Shown here one piece after another: positions 6,961-15,395 of a stretch of 64,000 nucleotides of DNA (position 1 is its first letter; every line of letters starts with the position of its first letter). The notes under the pieces are model-generated. The model worked only from the letters and a program-made list of their open reading frames with translations, was not told the DNA's origin and made no database searches. Source of the stretch: Phycisphaerae bacterium (GTDB lineage Bacteria; Planctomycetota; Phycisphaerae; Phycisphaerales; UBA1924). The translations under genes and the position numbers were made by a program. Where the stretch lies: positions 59,482 through 123,481 of the forward strand of contig JAUHXM010000002.1 of assembly GCA_030426605.1 (NCBI GenBank). The letters are read 5' to 3'.

Positions 6961-9030
6961 TCAGTCGTCGTCGCCGTGCCCCTCGAAGGCGGCGATGACC
7001 TCCTGCTGGATATGCGGCGGGGTGTTCTCGTCGTGCGAGTAATCCATGGCGTAACTGCCCGCCCCGCCCGTCATGCTCTTCAGTTCGGTCGTGTAGTTCT
7101 GGAGCTCGCCGAGGGGTGCCTGCGCGACGATCACGCAGACGTCGCCCGCGAGCATCTTGGTGTCCTGGACGCGGCCTCGTTTGGTGGAGAGGTCGCCGGT
7201 GACGTCGCCCATGTGCGACGAGGGGACGGTGACTTCGACCGTGACGAACGGCTCGAGCAGCACGGGCTTGGCCTTTGCGACGGCGTCGATGAAGGCCCGC
7301 TTGCCGGCGGTGATGAACGCGATCTCCTTCGAGTCCACGGCGTGGAACTTGCCGTCGTAGACCTCCGCCCGCACGCCGGTGAGGGGGTAGCCCGCGACGG
7401 CGCCGTGCTCCAGGACCGATCGGATGCCCTTCTCGATCGCGGGCATGAACTGGCGTGGGACGGACCCGCCGACTGTCGCGTTAACGAACTCGAACCCCTC
7501 GGGGTGGTCCGCGGGCAGCGGCTCGACGCGGAGGTAGACCTCGCCGAACTGCCCGGCGCCGCCGGTCTGCTTCTTGTGGCGGTGGTGCCCCTCGGCCTTG
7601 GAGGTGATGGTTTCCTTGTAGGCGATCTTGGGCGTCTCGGTGTTCAGCTCGATCCCGGACTGCTCCTTGAGCTTCTCGAGGGTGACGCGCAGGTGCAGCT
7701 CGCCCAGGCCGCGGAGGACGGTCTGCTTCGTCGCGGCGATCCGGTCGAGCTTCAGGCACGGATCCTCCGCGAGGAGTTTGTGGAGGGCCGTCGAGAACTT
7801 CGCCTCGTCCGCGTGGTTCTTGAGCTCGACCGCAAGCCCGTACATGGGCTTGGGCAGGGGCAGGGCGCGCAGGTGCAGCGAGTCCAGATCGTGCCCCTCA
7901 TGCAGCACGGCGTCGTAGTGGATCTCGTCGATCTTTGAGACCGCGCCGAGATCGCCAGGGCCCAGCTCGTCGACCTCTTCCGAGGTCTTGCCCTGGCGCT
8001 TCACGACGTGCCCGATGCGGACGGGCTTCTTCTGGTCGTCGATGATCGCTTCGGACTTGTTGTGAATCGTGCCCTGGTGGACGCGGAAGACGCCGAGCTT
8101 GCCGACGTGCTTGTCGCTGGTGATCTTGAAGACGTTCGCGATGAGGGGCTTCTTGGGGTCCGGCTCGGCGTGGAACTCGACCTCGTCGCCGTCCTCGCTC
8201 TCGCGCTTCATGAACGGGCGCGGGTTGCCCTCGAGCGGGTTGGGCAGCAGGCTCGCGAAGACGTGCAGCAGGGTGTCCACGCCCGCGCCGCTCTTGGCGC
8301 TCACAAACGCGATGGGCACGAGGTGGGCGTCGCGGAGGGCGGCTTCGAACGCGTCGTGCAGCTTGCCCTTGTCGAGGTTCTCGTCCGAGCCCTCCTCGAG
8401 GTACTGGTTCATCAGGTCGTCCTGCATCTCGACGATCTGCTCGATGATCTGCTGGTGCGCGTCCGACTCGGAGCTGAAGAGCGTCTGGCCCTCGCCCTCC
8501 GAATCAAACACGGACACGACGCCCGAGCGGTCCGGTGTGGGCAGGTTGATCGGCAGGCACTCGGATCCGAACTCCTCGCGGATCGCCTCGACGAGCGCGG
8601 GCAGGTCCGCCTGGTCCTCGTCGATCTTGTTGATGATGATCATCCGCGGCAGGTTGCGGTCCTTGGCGATCGCCATCATCCGGCGCGTGACCGTCTCGAT
8701 GCCCTTGTGCGCGTCGATGACGACGGCGACCGTCTCGACGGCGGGGAAGACGCTGATCGCGTGCCCGAGGAAGTCGGGCATGCCCGGGGCGTCGATCATG
8801 TTGACCATGTGCCCCTCGTGGTCGAAGTGCATCAGGGACGGGCGCAGCGAGTGCTTGTGGTGGATCTCTTCTTCGGTCCAGTCGGAGACGGTGTTGCCGT
8901 CCTCGACGGTGCCCATGCGCTGGGTGGTGCCCGTGGCGAAGAGGAGGCGCTCGGCGAGGGTCGTCTTGCCCGAGCCGGCCTGACCTACGAGGGCGATGTT
9001 GCGGATGTCGGCGGGGTTGCGTGCAGGCAT
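6961..9030 (-). CDS. EF-G-like translational GTPase (EF-G2 type paralogue)
   Basis: A 689-residue protein with the five-domain EF-G layout: G1 loop GQAGSGKT at residues 16-23, G3 segment IDAPGMPDF near residue 80, NKID (G4), domain IV (TGGAGQFGEVYLRVEPLP) and the C-terminal domain V ending in a His/Asp-rich tail. The GTVEDGNTVSDWTEEE block is typical of the EF-G-like paralogue group rather than canonical FusA. The residue after DAPG is Met84 where canonical EF-G has the catalytic His. Its role is therefore uncertain: elongation, ribosome recycling or a specialised function. GGGAG is suitably placed before the ATG. It is apparently monocistronic, with a strong terminator. Confidence 0.88.
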   Translation of the reverse strand: MPARNPADIRNIALVGQAGSGKTTLAERLLFATGTTQRMGTVEDGNTVSDWTEEEIHHKHSLRPSLMHFDHEGHMVNMIDAPGMPDFLGHAISVFPAVETVAVVIDAHKGIETVTRRMMAIAKDRNLPRMIIINKIDEDQADLPALVEAIREEFGSECLPINLPTPDRSGVVSVFDSEGEGQTLFSSESDAHQQIIEQIVEMQDDLMNQYLEEGSDENLDKGKLHDAFEAALRDAHLVPIAFVSAKSGAGVDTLLHVFASLLPNPLEGNPRPFMKRESEDGDEVEFHAEPDPKKPLIANVFKITSDKHVGKLGVFRVHQGTIHNKSEAIIDDQKKPVRIGHVVKRQGKTSEEVDELGPGDLGAVSKIDEIHYDAVLHEGHDLDSLHLRALPLPKPMYGLAVELKNHADEAKFSTALHKLLAEDPCLKLDRIAATKQTVLRGLGELHLRVTLEKLKEQSGIELNTETPKIAYKETITSKAEGHHRHKKQTGGAGQFGEVYLRVEPLPADHPEGFEFVNATVGGSVPRQFMPAIEKGIRSVLEHGAVAGYPLTGVRAEVYDGKFHAVDSKEIAFITAGKRAFIDAVAKAKPVLLEPFVTVEVTVPSSHMGDVTGDLSTKRGRVQDTKMLAGDVCVIVAQAPLGELQNYTTELKSMTGGAGSYAMDYSHDENTPPHIQQEVIAAFEGHGDDD

Positions 9031-9239
9031 GGGCGGAAGGCTCCCTCATCGGGGCCACGCCCTCCCACGGCACTCCCGTCGGCGCGCGGCCCGGTTGCTC
9101 GAACGCCGGCGGCGCCGATCGGTCCATCAGGCACGTCCACGCGATCAGATCACGTGCGGGCGGGCTCCCTCCCGCGCCGGCGTATCGGCAGTCTAGGGGG
9201 ATTCCGGGCCCGCCGATAGGATGGACCCGACCCGATGCC

Positions 9240-10136
9240 ATGACCGCCGAGCCCGCCCAGCCCGTGCCCGTCTGCCCCGAATGCGGGACGCCGCCGGGGA
9301 GTGTTCCTGTGCCTCCGGTCTGGGCTCGTTGGAGGCTGACCGGATTCCTCGTGGTGCTGCTCGTTTGGTTGGGCATGATCGGCTCCGCATGGTTCAGGAG
9401 CGCCCCGATAGGCATCCCGACCCGGAGCACGGGGTACGTCCATCCGCTCGCGCTGGCGGACACTCATCTCCGGCACATGGATGCGAGCACGAATCGGGAT
9501 TGGCTTGAGGCGTCTAGCCGAGGCTGGGGCGACCACCCGATCGCAACCGACGCGGAGTTGGAGTTTGCGATCGTGGGTTATACTGCGGATTTCTCGTGGG
9601 ATTTTCTGAGCACCACCGACTGGTTCCCATCCTCATTCACCGGGTCGGATCTCGTGGCACCAGCGATGTCTGATGTGAGGTTCGCTGCTCTCGCGCGAGA
9701 CGATCTACAGCGTGCCTTCGGCGAAGATTGGGATTCTGGGATCCAACAGACCATTGCGTGGCGTGTACGCGATGAACACAAGAGCATGACGATTCGGTTC
9801 GTCCCAATGGTCTTTGGGACCGACACATGGATCCGTGTTGAGCGTTCGTCATATCCCGGATTACGGGGCCGAGATGTGGTATGGCGAGACCGTCCGATTC
9901 GGTTTGATGGTGCCTGGCTTGTGATGAAGCGGGACCGGGTGCGTGACGCGGGACGCGCCTGGTTAGTGCGTCTCGATCTTCTCTCGACAGCCCTCGTCCT
10001 GGGTTCCTTGGTCCTGTTGATCCTCCTCGTCTGGTTGCTCGTTCCACCTATCTGGTGGCGGATCATGCGTCGGAGTCGGCATCGGAGGGGCTGCTGTCTC
10101 CGTTGTGGATACCCGCTCCCCAGCCCCGTCCCCTAG
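9240..10136 (+). CDS. Two-TM membrane protein with Cys pairs at both ends
   Basis: A 298-residue protein of unknown function. The N-terminus has CPECG, followed by a transmembrane helix at about residues 30-48 (LTGFLVVLLVWLGMIGSAWF). A soluble, aromatic-rich domain of about 200 residues comes next, then a second helix (STALVLGSLVLLILLVWLLV) and a C-terminal CLRCGYPLP. With two helices both ends lie on the same side, so the two CxxC pairs could form a single zinc ribbon; that is inference. Base composition is visibly lower in GC than the neighbours, especially 9540-9960. The stop is 8 bp before gltX, so the two may be cotranscribed. The ATG at 9240 was chosen because upstream codons look non-coding. 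Confidence 0.65.
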   Translation: MTAEPAQPVPVCPECGTPPGSVPVPPVWARWRLTGFLVVLLVWLGMIGSAWFRSAPIGIPTRSTGYVHPLALADTHLRHMDASTNRDWLEASSRGWGDHPIATDAELEFAIVGYTADFSWDFLSTTDWFPSSFTGSDLVAPAMSDVRFAALARDDLQRAFGEDWDSGIQQTIAWRVRDEHKSMTIRFVPMVFGTDTWIRVERSSYPGLRGRDVVWRDRPIRFDGAWLVMKRDRVRDAGRAWLVRLDLLSTALVLGSLVLLILLVWLLVPPIWWRIMRRSRHRRGCCLRCGYPLPSPVP

Positions 10137-10144
10137 GATCGTGC

Positions 10145-11866
10145 ATGCCAGACCCCGTCGTCACCCGGTTCGCCCCCTCCCCAACGGGGCACCTGCACGT
10201 CGGCGGGGCCCGCACGGCCCTGTTCTGCTGGGCCCTCGCCAGGCGGGCTGAGAACGACGGGTCGGGCGGGCGGTTCGTCCTCCGGATCGAGGACACGGAC
10301 CAGGCCCGCAGCTCGGACGCCGCCTCAGCCGGCATCCTCGAGGACCTCGCGTGGCTCGGCATCCTCTGGGACGACGGGCCCGAGTTCTCAACACACCAGG
10401 AGGGGCGGGCTTCCAGCCCGCCCGGCGTCATCGGCGGCGATTCGCGCGGCGTGGGCCCGTACTACCAGGCCCAACGCCTCGACCTCTACAACGAGCACAT
10501 CGCCAAGCTCATCGAGGCGGACGCCGCGTACCCCGCCTTCGAGTCGCCCGACGAGCTCGAAGCGAAGCGCAAGGAAGCGATCGACGCCAAGGTCGGGTAC
10601 CGCTACGACCGCAGCGCGCTGGACATCCCGCGCGACGAACGCATGGCGCGCCTCGCGAAGGGCGACGACCACGTCGTCCGCCTCAAGATGCCCGACGAGC
10701 CGATCACCGTGCACGACCAGGTGCTGGGCGACGTGACCGTCGGGCCCGACGAGTTCGACGATTTCATTATTCGGAAAAGAGACGGCTTCCCGACCTACCA
10801 CCTCGCGGTGGTCGTGGACGACGCGTTGATGGGCGTCACGCACGTGCTGCGCGGGCAGGAACACCTGATCAACACGCCGCGCCACATCGCGCTGCAGCGG
10901 GCGCTCGGGTTCGACACGCCCACCTACGCGCACATGCCGCTGATCTTCAACCCGGACGGGTCGAAGATGTCCAAACGCGACAAGGACAAGGCGGCAAAGA
11001 AGGCGTGCAAGGACGCGGGCGTCGATGCCCCGCCCGTCGCGTCCGTCTCGGGCGAAGCCTTCAAGAAGTGGATGAAGGACAAGACGCGGCAGCTACCCAG
11101 CGATCAGCTCCGCGAGCTTGCGGCGGCGGTGGGGGTGACGCTGCCCGAGATCGACGTCGAGGACTTCCGGCGGGCTGGGTATCTGCCCGGGGCGTTGTGC
11201 AATTTCCTGGCGCTGCTCGGGTGGAACCCCAAGCAGAAGACCGCCGACGGGAAGGACCTGGAGACCTTCGACAACGCCTTCCTCGCGGAGCACTTCGATC
11301 TGAAGGGCATCGGCAAGGGGCAGGCGAAGTTCGACCGGGCGAAGCTGCTGAGCTTCAACTCCGACGCGATCGGGCGATTGGACGACGCCGAGTTTGCGCG
11401 CGTCTGGCGCGATTGGGCGGGCGCGTACGACCCCGAGCTGGTATCCAAGCTCGGCGACGACAAGATCGCGCTCTTCGCGGGTGCCGTGAAGCCCCGCTGC
11501 AAGACCCTCGCCGACGGGCGCGGTGTCGTGCAGTTCGCGCTCGTTGATGACGACGGGTACGAGTTCGACGGCAAGGCGGTCCACAAGGCGATGCTCAAGG
11601 GCGACGCCAAGGGCCTGGAGATGCTCCAGACGTTCGCCGGGGCGCTTGACGCGATCGACCCGTGGGACGCGCCGACCATCGACGCGGCGGTTGAGGCGTT
11701 CGCGAGCGAGCACGAGGTGGGCATGGGCAAGATCGCCCAGCCGATCCGCGTCGCGGTGACGGGCGCGGGCGTGAGCCCGCCGCTGGGCGTGACGTTGGCG
11801 GTGCTGGGGCGCGAGAGCGTGCAGGCGCGGATCGAGCGGTGCCTGGCGTTCGCGGAGCAGGCCTGA
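10145..11866 (+). CDS. gltX: Glutamyl-tRNA synthetase with two extra insertions
   Basis: A class I synthetase that charges tRNA-Glu. The HIGH-type motif is PSPTGHLHVGGART (residues 11-24) and the KMSKR loop is SKMSKR at 273-278. The protein has 573 residues against the usual 470-500. Two regions account for the excess. Residues 82-102 lie between DDGPE and GPYYQAQRLDLY and are encoded by a palindromic DNA element. About 50 residues rich in Lys/Ala follow KMSKR, before FRRAGYLPGAL. The start is the ATG at 10145, just before the family N-terminus. Because glnS is also present nearby, tRNA-Gln need not be made by transamidation. Confidence 0.93.
   Translation: MPDPVVTRFAPSPTGHLHVGGARTALFCWALARRAENDGSGGRFVLRIEDTDQARSSDAASAGILEDLAWLGILWDDGPEFSTHQEGRASSPPGVIGGDSRGVGPYYQAQRLDLYNEHIAKLIEADAAYPAFESPDELEAKRKEAIDAKVGYRYDRSALDIPRDERMARLAKGDDHVVRLKMPDEPITVHDQVLGDVTVGPDEFDDFIIRKRDGFPTYHLAVVVDDALMGVTHVLRGQEHLINTPRHIALQRALGFDTPTYAHMPLIFNPDGSKMSKRDKDKAAKKACKDAGVDAPPVASVSGEAFKKWMKDKTRQLPSDQLRELAAAVGVTLPEIDVEDFRRAGYLPGALCNFLALLGWNPKQKTADGKDLETFDNAFLAEHFDLKGIGKGQAKFDRAKLLSFNSDAIGRLDDAEFARVWRDWAGAYDPELVSKLGDDKIALFAGAVKPRCKTLADGRGVVQFALVDDDGYEFDGKAVHKAMLKGDAKGLEMLQTFAGALDAIDPWDAPTIDAAVEAFASEHEVGMGKIAQPIRVAVTGAGVSPPLGVTLAVLGRESVQARIERCLAFAEQA
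10388..10450. repeat. Palindromic element inserted in frame inside gltX
   Basis: The core hairpin has 9-bp perfect arms, GGGCGGGCT at 10403-10411 and AGCCCGCCC at 10415-10423, with a TCC loop. The surrounding 63 bases encode about 21 residues rich in Ser, Gly and Pro that ordinary GluRS lacks between its GPE and GPYxQS/AxRL motifs. The frame is kept. Confidence 0.7.
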
Positions 11867-11971
11867 TTGTGGGTTTCAGAAACGGAGCGCCATCCTGATT
11901 GTCCACCCTGCGAGCCAACCGTCCGGGTAGCCTAGACACGCCATGACGCATCGAGGGGTGCCCGCGCGGCG

Positions 11972-12562
11972 ATGAAGAAGGACCTCTCTAGGATCCCCGA
12001 TGATTTGCCCGTACCCATCGACGACGGTGCGTGTGACCATCTTGCCGGCTCCGCAGTGCCCGGTGTGACACTCATGAGCACCTTGGGCGAGCGTCTGCAT
12101 CTCACCGAGCTCGCGACAGAACCTCTCGTGCTCTTCTTCTACCCGCGGACCGGGCGACCCGAGGAACCCAAGCCGGACGGGTGGGACGCGATCCCTGGGG
12201 CGCGCGGGTGCACGCCGCAGTCGTGCTCGTTCCGCGACGCGCACAGCGAGTTCGTCTCGCACGGCTGGCGTGTCCTCGGTGTGAGCACCCAGACAACCGA
12301 GTACCAGCAGGAGTTCGTAGAGCGGAACCACCTGCCGTTCCCGCTGCTCTCGGATGCCGAGCTCGAGCTGACACGGGCGTGGCGCTTGCCAACGTTCGAG
12401 TTCCCGGTCCGGTCGGGCGGGCCGAACACATTGATCCGGCGGATGTCGCTCGCAGCGGAGGGCGGCGTGGTCCGACGCGTCTGGTACCCGGTCTTTCCGC
12501 CCAATGAGAACGCGTCCGCTGTGCTTGATTGGATTGCCGGGCGGGGAGGGGAGTCGGCCTGA
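11972..12562 (+). CDS. BCP-type peroxiredoxin
   Basis: A 196-residue thioredoxin-fold peroxidase that would reduce hydroperoxides. The strand LVLFFYPRTG is followed after a short extra loop by GCTPQSCSFRD. C80 is the likely peroxidatic Cys, and C85 sits at the CX4C spacing of the resolving Cys in BCP enzymes. The C-terminal half keeps VLGVSTQ and the FPLLSDAELEL block. An expanded loop (GRPEEPKPDGWDAIPGARG) lies between the PxT position and the active Cys, so the active-site geometry is unusual. The 105-bp gap before it may hold its own promoter. The stop lies 43 bp upstream of the glnS start. Confidence 0.85.
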   Translation: MKKDLSRIPDDLPVPIDDGACDHLAGSAVPGVTLMSTLGERLHLTELATEPLVLFFYPRTGRPEEPKPDGWDAIPGARGCTPQSCSFRDAHSEFVSHGWRVLGVSTQTTEYQQEFVERNHLPFPLLSDAELELTRAWRLPTFEFPVRSGGPNTLIRRMSLAAEGGVVRRVWYPVFPPNENASAVLDWIAGRGGESA

Positions 12563-12571
12563 GTCGGCGAA

Positions 12572-12605
12572 CCTCCGCTACCATCGCCGCGCGGAGGCGA
12601 TTCTC
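12572..12605 (+). promoter_or_regulatory. Hairpin masking the glnS Shine-Dalgarno
   Basis: CCTCCGC at 12572-12578 is perfectly complementary to GCGGAGG at 12591-12597, with a 12-base loop. The right arm contains GGAGG, the ribosome site of glnS (ATG at 12606). If folded, the ribosome site is hidden, so translation could depend on opening this stem. Confidence 0.5.
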
Positions 12606-14414
12606 ATGGGCGACGACACAGCACCCAAGCGGCACTTCATCCAGCAGATCATCGATGCGGACATCGCGTCGGGGAAGTGGGGCCCGCCGGGCGAGCGGTC
12701 GGTCGTCGCGACCCGCTTCCCCCCCGAGCCCAACGGGTACCTCCACATCGGGCACGCCAAGAGCATCTGCCTGAACTCCGGGCTCGCGTCCGAGTTCGGC
12801 GGCCGGTTCTTCCTCCGCTTCGACGACACGAACCCCGCCAAGGAAGAGCAGGAGTACGTCGACTCGATCGTGCGCGACGTCGCGTGGCTCGGCGCTCGGT
12901 GGGAGGGGCGGTCGGACGCCGACCCGCTCGCGGGCGTGCGGTTCGCGTCGGACTACTTCGGGCAGATGTACGACTGGGCGGTCGAGCTCATCGAGAAGGG
13001 GCTCGCGTACGTCGATGCGCAGTCGGCCGACGACATCAAGGCGCAGCGCGGCACGGTCACCAAGCCCGGCACACCGAGCCCGTTCCGCGATCGCCCGATT
13101 GCCGAGAGCCTCGACGAGTTCGACAGGATGCGCCGGGGCGAGTACGCCGACGCGTCGCGCGTGCTGCGCGCGAAGATCGACATGGCGTCCCCCAACATGC
13201 ACCTGCGCGACCCTGTGATGTACCGCGTAGTGAACACGCCGCACCACCGGACGGGCAGCGATTGGCACATCTACCCGATGTACGACTGGGCCCACGGTCT
13301 CGAGGACTCGATCGAGGGCATCACGCACTCGATCTGCACGCTCGAGTTCGAGGAACACCGCCCGCTGTACGACTGGTTTATCGACGCGATCAACAAGGAC
13401 CGTGGGCCGGGCTCGAAGTGGGGTGAGCCGATCCACCACCCGCAGCAGATCGAGTTCGCCCGGTTCGTCATCGACTCGACCGTGATGAGCAAGCGGCACA
13501 TGAAGCGTCTCGCGGAAGAGGCGCTGGACGGGTGGGACGACCCGCGCCTCTGGACGATCTCGGGACTGCGCCGGCGTGGGTTCACGCCCGAGTCCGTCCG
13601 GCACTGCGTGCTCGACGGCGGGGTGACGAAGTTCAACGCGGTGGTCCCGATGTCGCGCCTGGAGAACGCCCTGCGCGACGACCTGAACAAGCGCGCCCCG
13701 CGCCGCATGGGCGTGCTCGACCCCATCAAGGTCACGATCACGAACTGGGGCGACCACGGCGACGAGGCCCGGCTCGAGGATCTCGAGGCTGTGAATAACC
13801 CCGAGGATGACGCCGCCGGCACGCGGACGGTCCGGTTCGGCAAGACGATCTGGATCGAGCGCGAGGACTTCATGGAGGACCCCCCCAAGAAGTTCTTCCG
13901 CCTCGGGCCCGGGCGCGAGGTGCGCCTGCGCGCGGCATTCTGGGTGACCTGCCACGACTACGTCAAGAACGATGCGGGCGAGGTCGTCGAGCTCCTGTGC
14001 ACCTACGACCCCGAGACGCGCGGCGGGGGCAACCCGCCGCCGGATCCGGAGGGCAACGTCCGAAAGGTGAAGGGGACGATCCACTGGGTGGGCGACGCGG
14101 ACGCGGTGAGCGCCGAGGTGCGTCTGTTCGACCGGATCTTCGGCGTCGAGAAACCGGGCAAAGCGACCGGCGACCCGATGGACGACCTGAACCCCGACTC
14201 GCTGACGATCATGAAGGACGCCAAGCTCGAGCGGGCGCTGGCTGAGCCGACGCCCGACGAGCCAAGCTGGCCCGACGGGATCCGTCGGTTCCAGTTCGAG
14301 CGTCTGGGCTACTTCTGCGAGGACGCCGAGGCGTCCCGCGCCGCGGGCAAGCTGGTCTTCAACCGGGCGGTGACGTTGCGGGATTCGTGGGCGAAGCAGT
14401 CGAGCAAGGGCTGA
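12606..14414 (+). CDS. glnS: Glutaminyl-tRNA synthetase
   Basis: A class Ic synthetase of 602 residues that charges tRNA-Gln with glutamine. The signature PPEPNGYLHIGHAKS is at about residues 39-53 and the KMSKS-type loop is VMSKRHMKRL. The catalytic core continues with DWHIYPMYDWAHGLEDS and THSICTLEFEEHRPLYDW, which are diagnostic of GlnRS over GluRS. The C-terminal anticodon-binding barrels end with GKLVFNRAVTLRDSW. The start ATG has GGAGG 8 bases upstream inside a hairpin. Bacterial glnS genes are generally considered descended from a eukaryotic GlnRS by transfer. Its presence here means direct glutaminylation. Confidence 0.96.
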   Translation: MGDDTAPKRHFIQQIIDADIASGKWGPPGERSVVATRFPPEPNGYLHIGHAKSICLNSGLASEFGGRFFLRFDDTNPAKEEQEYVDSIVRDVAWLGARWEGRSDADPLAGVRFASDYFGQMYDWAVELIEKGLAYVDAQSADDIKAQRGTVTKPGTPSPFRDRPIAESLDEFDRMRRGEYADASRVLRAKIDMASPNMHLRDPVMYRVVNTPHHRTGSDWHIYPMYDWAHGLEDSIEGITHSICTLEFEEHRPLYDWFIDAINKDRGPGSKWGEPIHHPQQIEFARFVIDSTVMSKRHMKRLAEEALDGWDDPRLWTISGLRRRGFTPESVRHCVLDGGVTKFNAVVPMSRLENALRDDLNKRAPRRMGVLDPIKVTITNWGDHGDEARLEDLEAVNNPEDDAAGTRTVRFGKTIWIEREDFMEDPPKKFFRLGPGREVRLRAAFWVTCHDYVKNDAGEVVELLCTYDPETRGGGNPPPDPEGNVRKVKGTIHWVGDADAVSAEVRLFDRIFGVEKPGKATGDPMDDLNPDSLTIMKDAKLERALAEPTPDEPSWPDGIRRFQFERLGYFCEDAEASRAAGKLVFNRAVTLRDSWAKQSSKG

Positions 14415-14420
14415 TGCGGC

Positions 14421-15272
14421 TCACCCCGGCAGCGGCTCGAAGATGATGTTCGCGATCTTCCAGTCCCCGTTGACCTTGAACAGGTGGAAGTAGTCGAACC
14501 ACCCGTCCGCGGTCAGCTTCGCCGCGGCCATGTCGCCGTCCACGTAGTACACGTCGATCTCGACCGGCGCGGTCTCGGCATCAATGTGCCCGGACCGGTT
14601 GTAGATATCTCCGAGGATCTCGATTTCTTCGTACGTGATCGAGCGCATGAAGCTGAACGAGCCGTCCTCGGGCGATGATGTCCGCATCTCGCGCTTGGAG
14701 AGTCCCGGGTGGCAGGTGCCCTGCACCTTGCCGCCGTCCACCGCGTAGAACCCGCGGCAGTAATCCTCAACGACCCGGCGCACCGCGTCGCGCTCGGACT
14801 CGTCCTGCGCCGGGGGCTCGGCGCCGTTCTGGGGCAGGACGGTCACCGCCGAATCGACCACGACCCATGACCCGTCGAAGAGCACGAGGTGCACGAGGTC
14901 CACGGCGTCCTCACTCACAAACATCGCCGCGGCGCTCCAGCGTGCGACGTCGAAGACTTCGATCTCCAAACGGGCGTCCTCGGGCGCGTCGGTCCGGGTG
15001 TTGTTGCGGTCGGTGCCATAGAAGCGCAGCACGTCCCAGTTGTACCGGCGGAGCCAGTCGTCGCAGGGCTGGCCCCAGTAGGTGTCCTCGAGGGCGTAGC
15101 GTGAGATCGCGTGGTGTGTGCGATCGCGGACGCCCTCGGCGTCGCCCGCGTATTTCGCGGTGACGTACTCCCGCAGGGCGTTCTCAACGGCTTGCTCGGT
15201 CACGGGTTCCGCCGCGTGGCAGACCGCGCCCGCCGCCACCACGGGCAGCGTCATCCACATCGCTCGGTTCAT
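14421..15272 (-). CDS. Secreted double NTF2-like protein (lumazine-binding-like)
   Basis: A 283-residue protein with an N-terminal signal peptide (MWMTLPVVAAGAVCHAAE). It contains two copies of an NTF2/SnoaL-like fold. The first begins ALREYVTAKYAGDAEGVRD and the second VVEDYCRGFYAVDGGKVQGT. Each starts with the helix and the 'small supply of His/Pro' segment typical of the putative lumazine-binding family (as in HPGLSKREM). The ending WKIANIIFEPLP is the usual last strand. The ligand or reaction is unknown. It converges with glnS, with 6 bp between stops, and is divergent from the AraC-type regulator at 15396, which may control it. Confidence 0.72.
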   Translation of the reverse strand: MNRAMWMTLPVVAAGAVCHAAEPVTEQAVENALREYVTAKYAGDAEGVRDRTHHAISRYALEDTYWGQPCDDWLRRYNWDVLRFYGTDRNNTRTDAPEDARLEIEVFDVARWSAAAMFVSEDAVDLVHLVLFDGSWVVVDSAVTVLPQNGAEPPAQDESERDAVRRVVEDYCRGFYAVDGGKVQGTCHPGLSKREMRTSSPEDGSFSFMRSITYEEIEILGDIYNRSGHIDAETAPVEIDVYYVDGDMAAAKLTADGWFDYFHLFKVNGDWKIANIIFEPLPG

Positions 15273-15395
15273 GTCGTGCGTCCTCCCCAGGCCCGCGCGC
15301 CGGCGGGTCTTGGCATTACCCAAACCCACGCGCTCGGGTTGCATCTCGGGCGTATTTTGATGCGTCCGCGGCAGGCCGCGTGCGTAGAGGGACCC

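Noticed and set aside
12102..14084. Long open frame antisense to glnS
   Set aside because: Same GC effect; glnS is certain.
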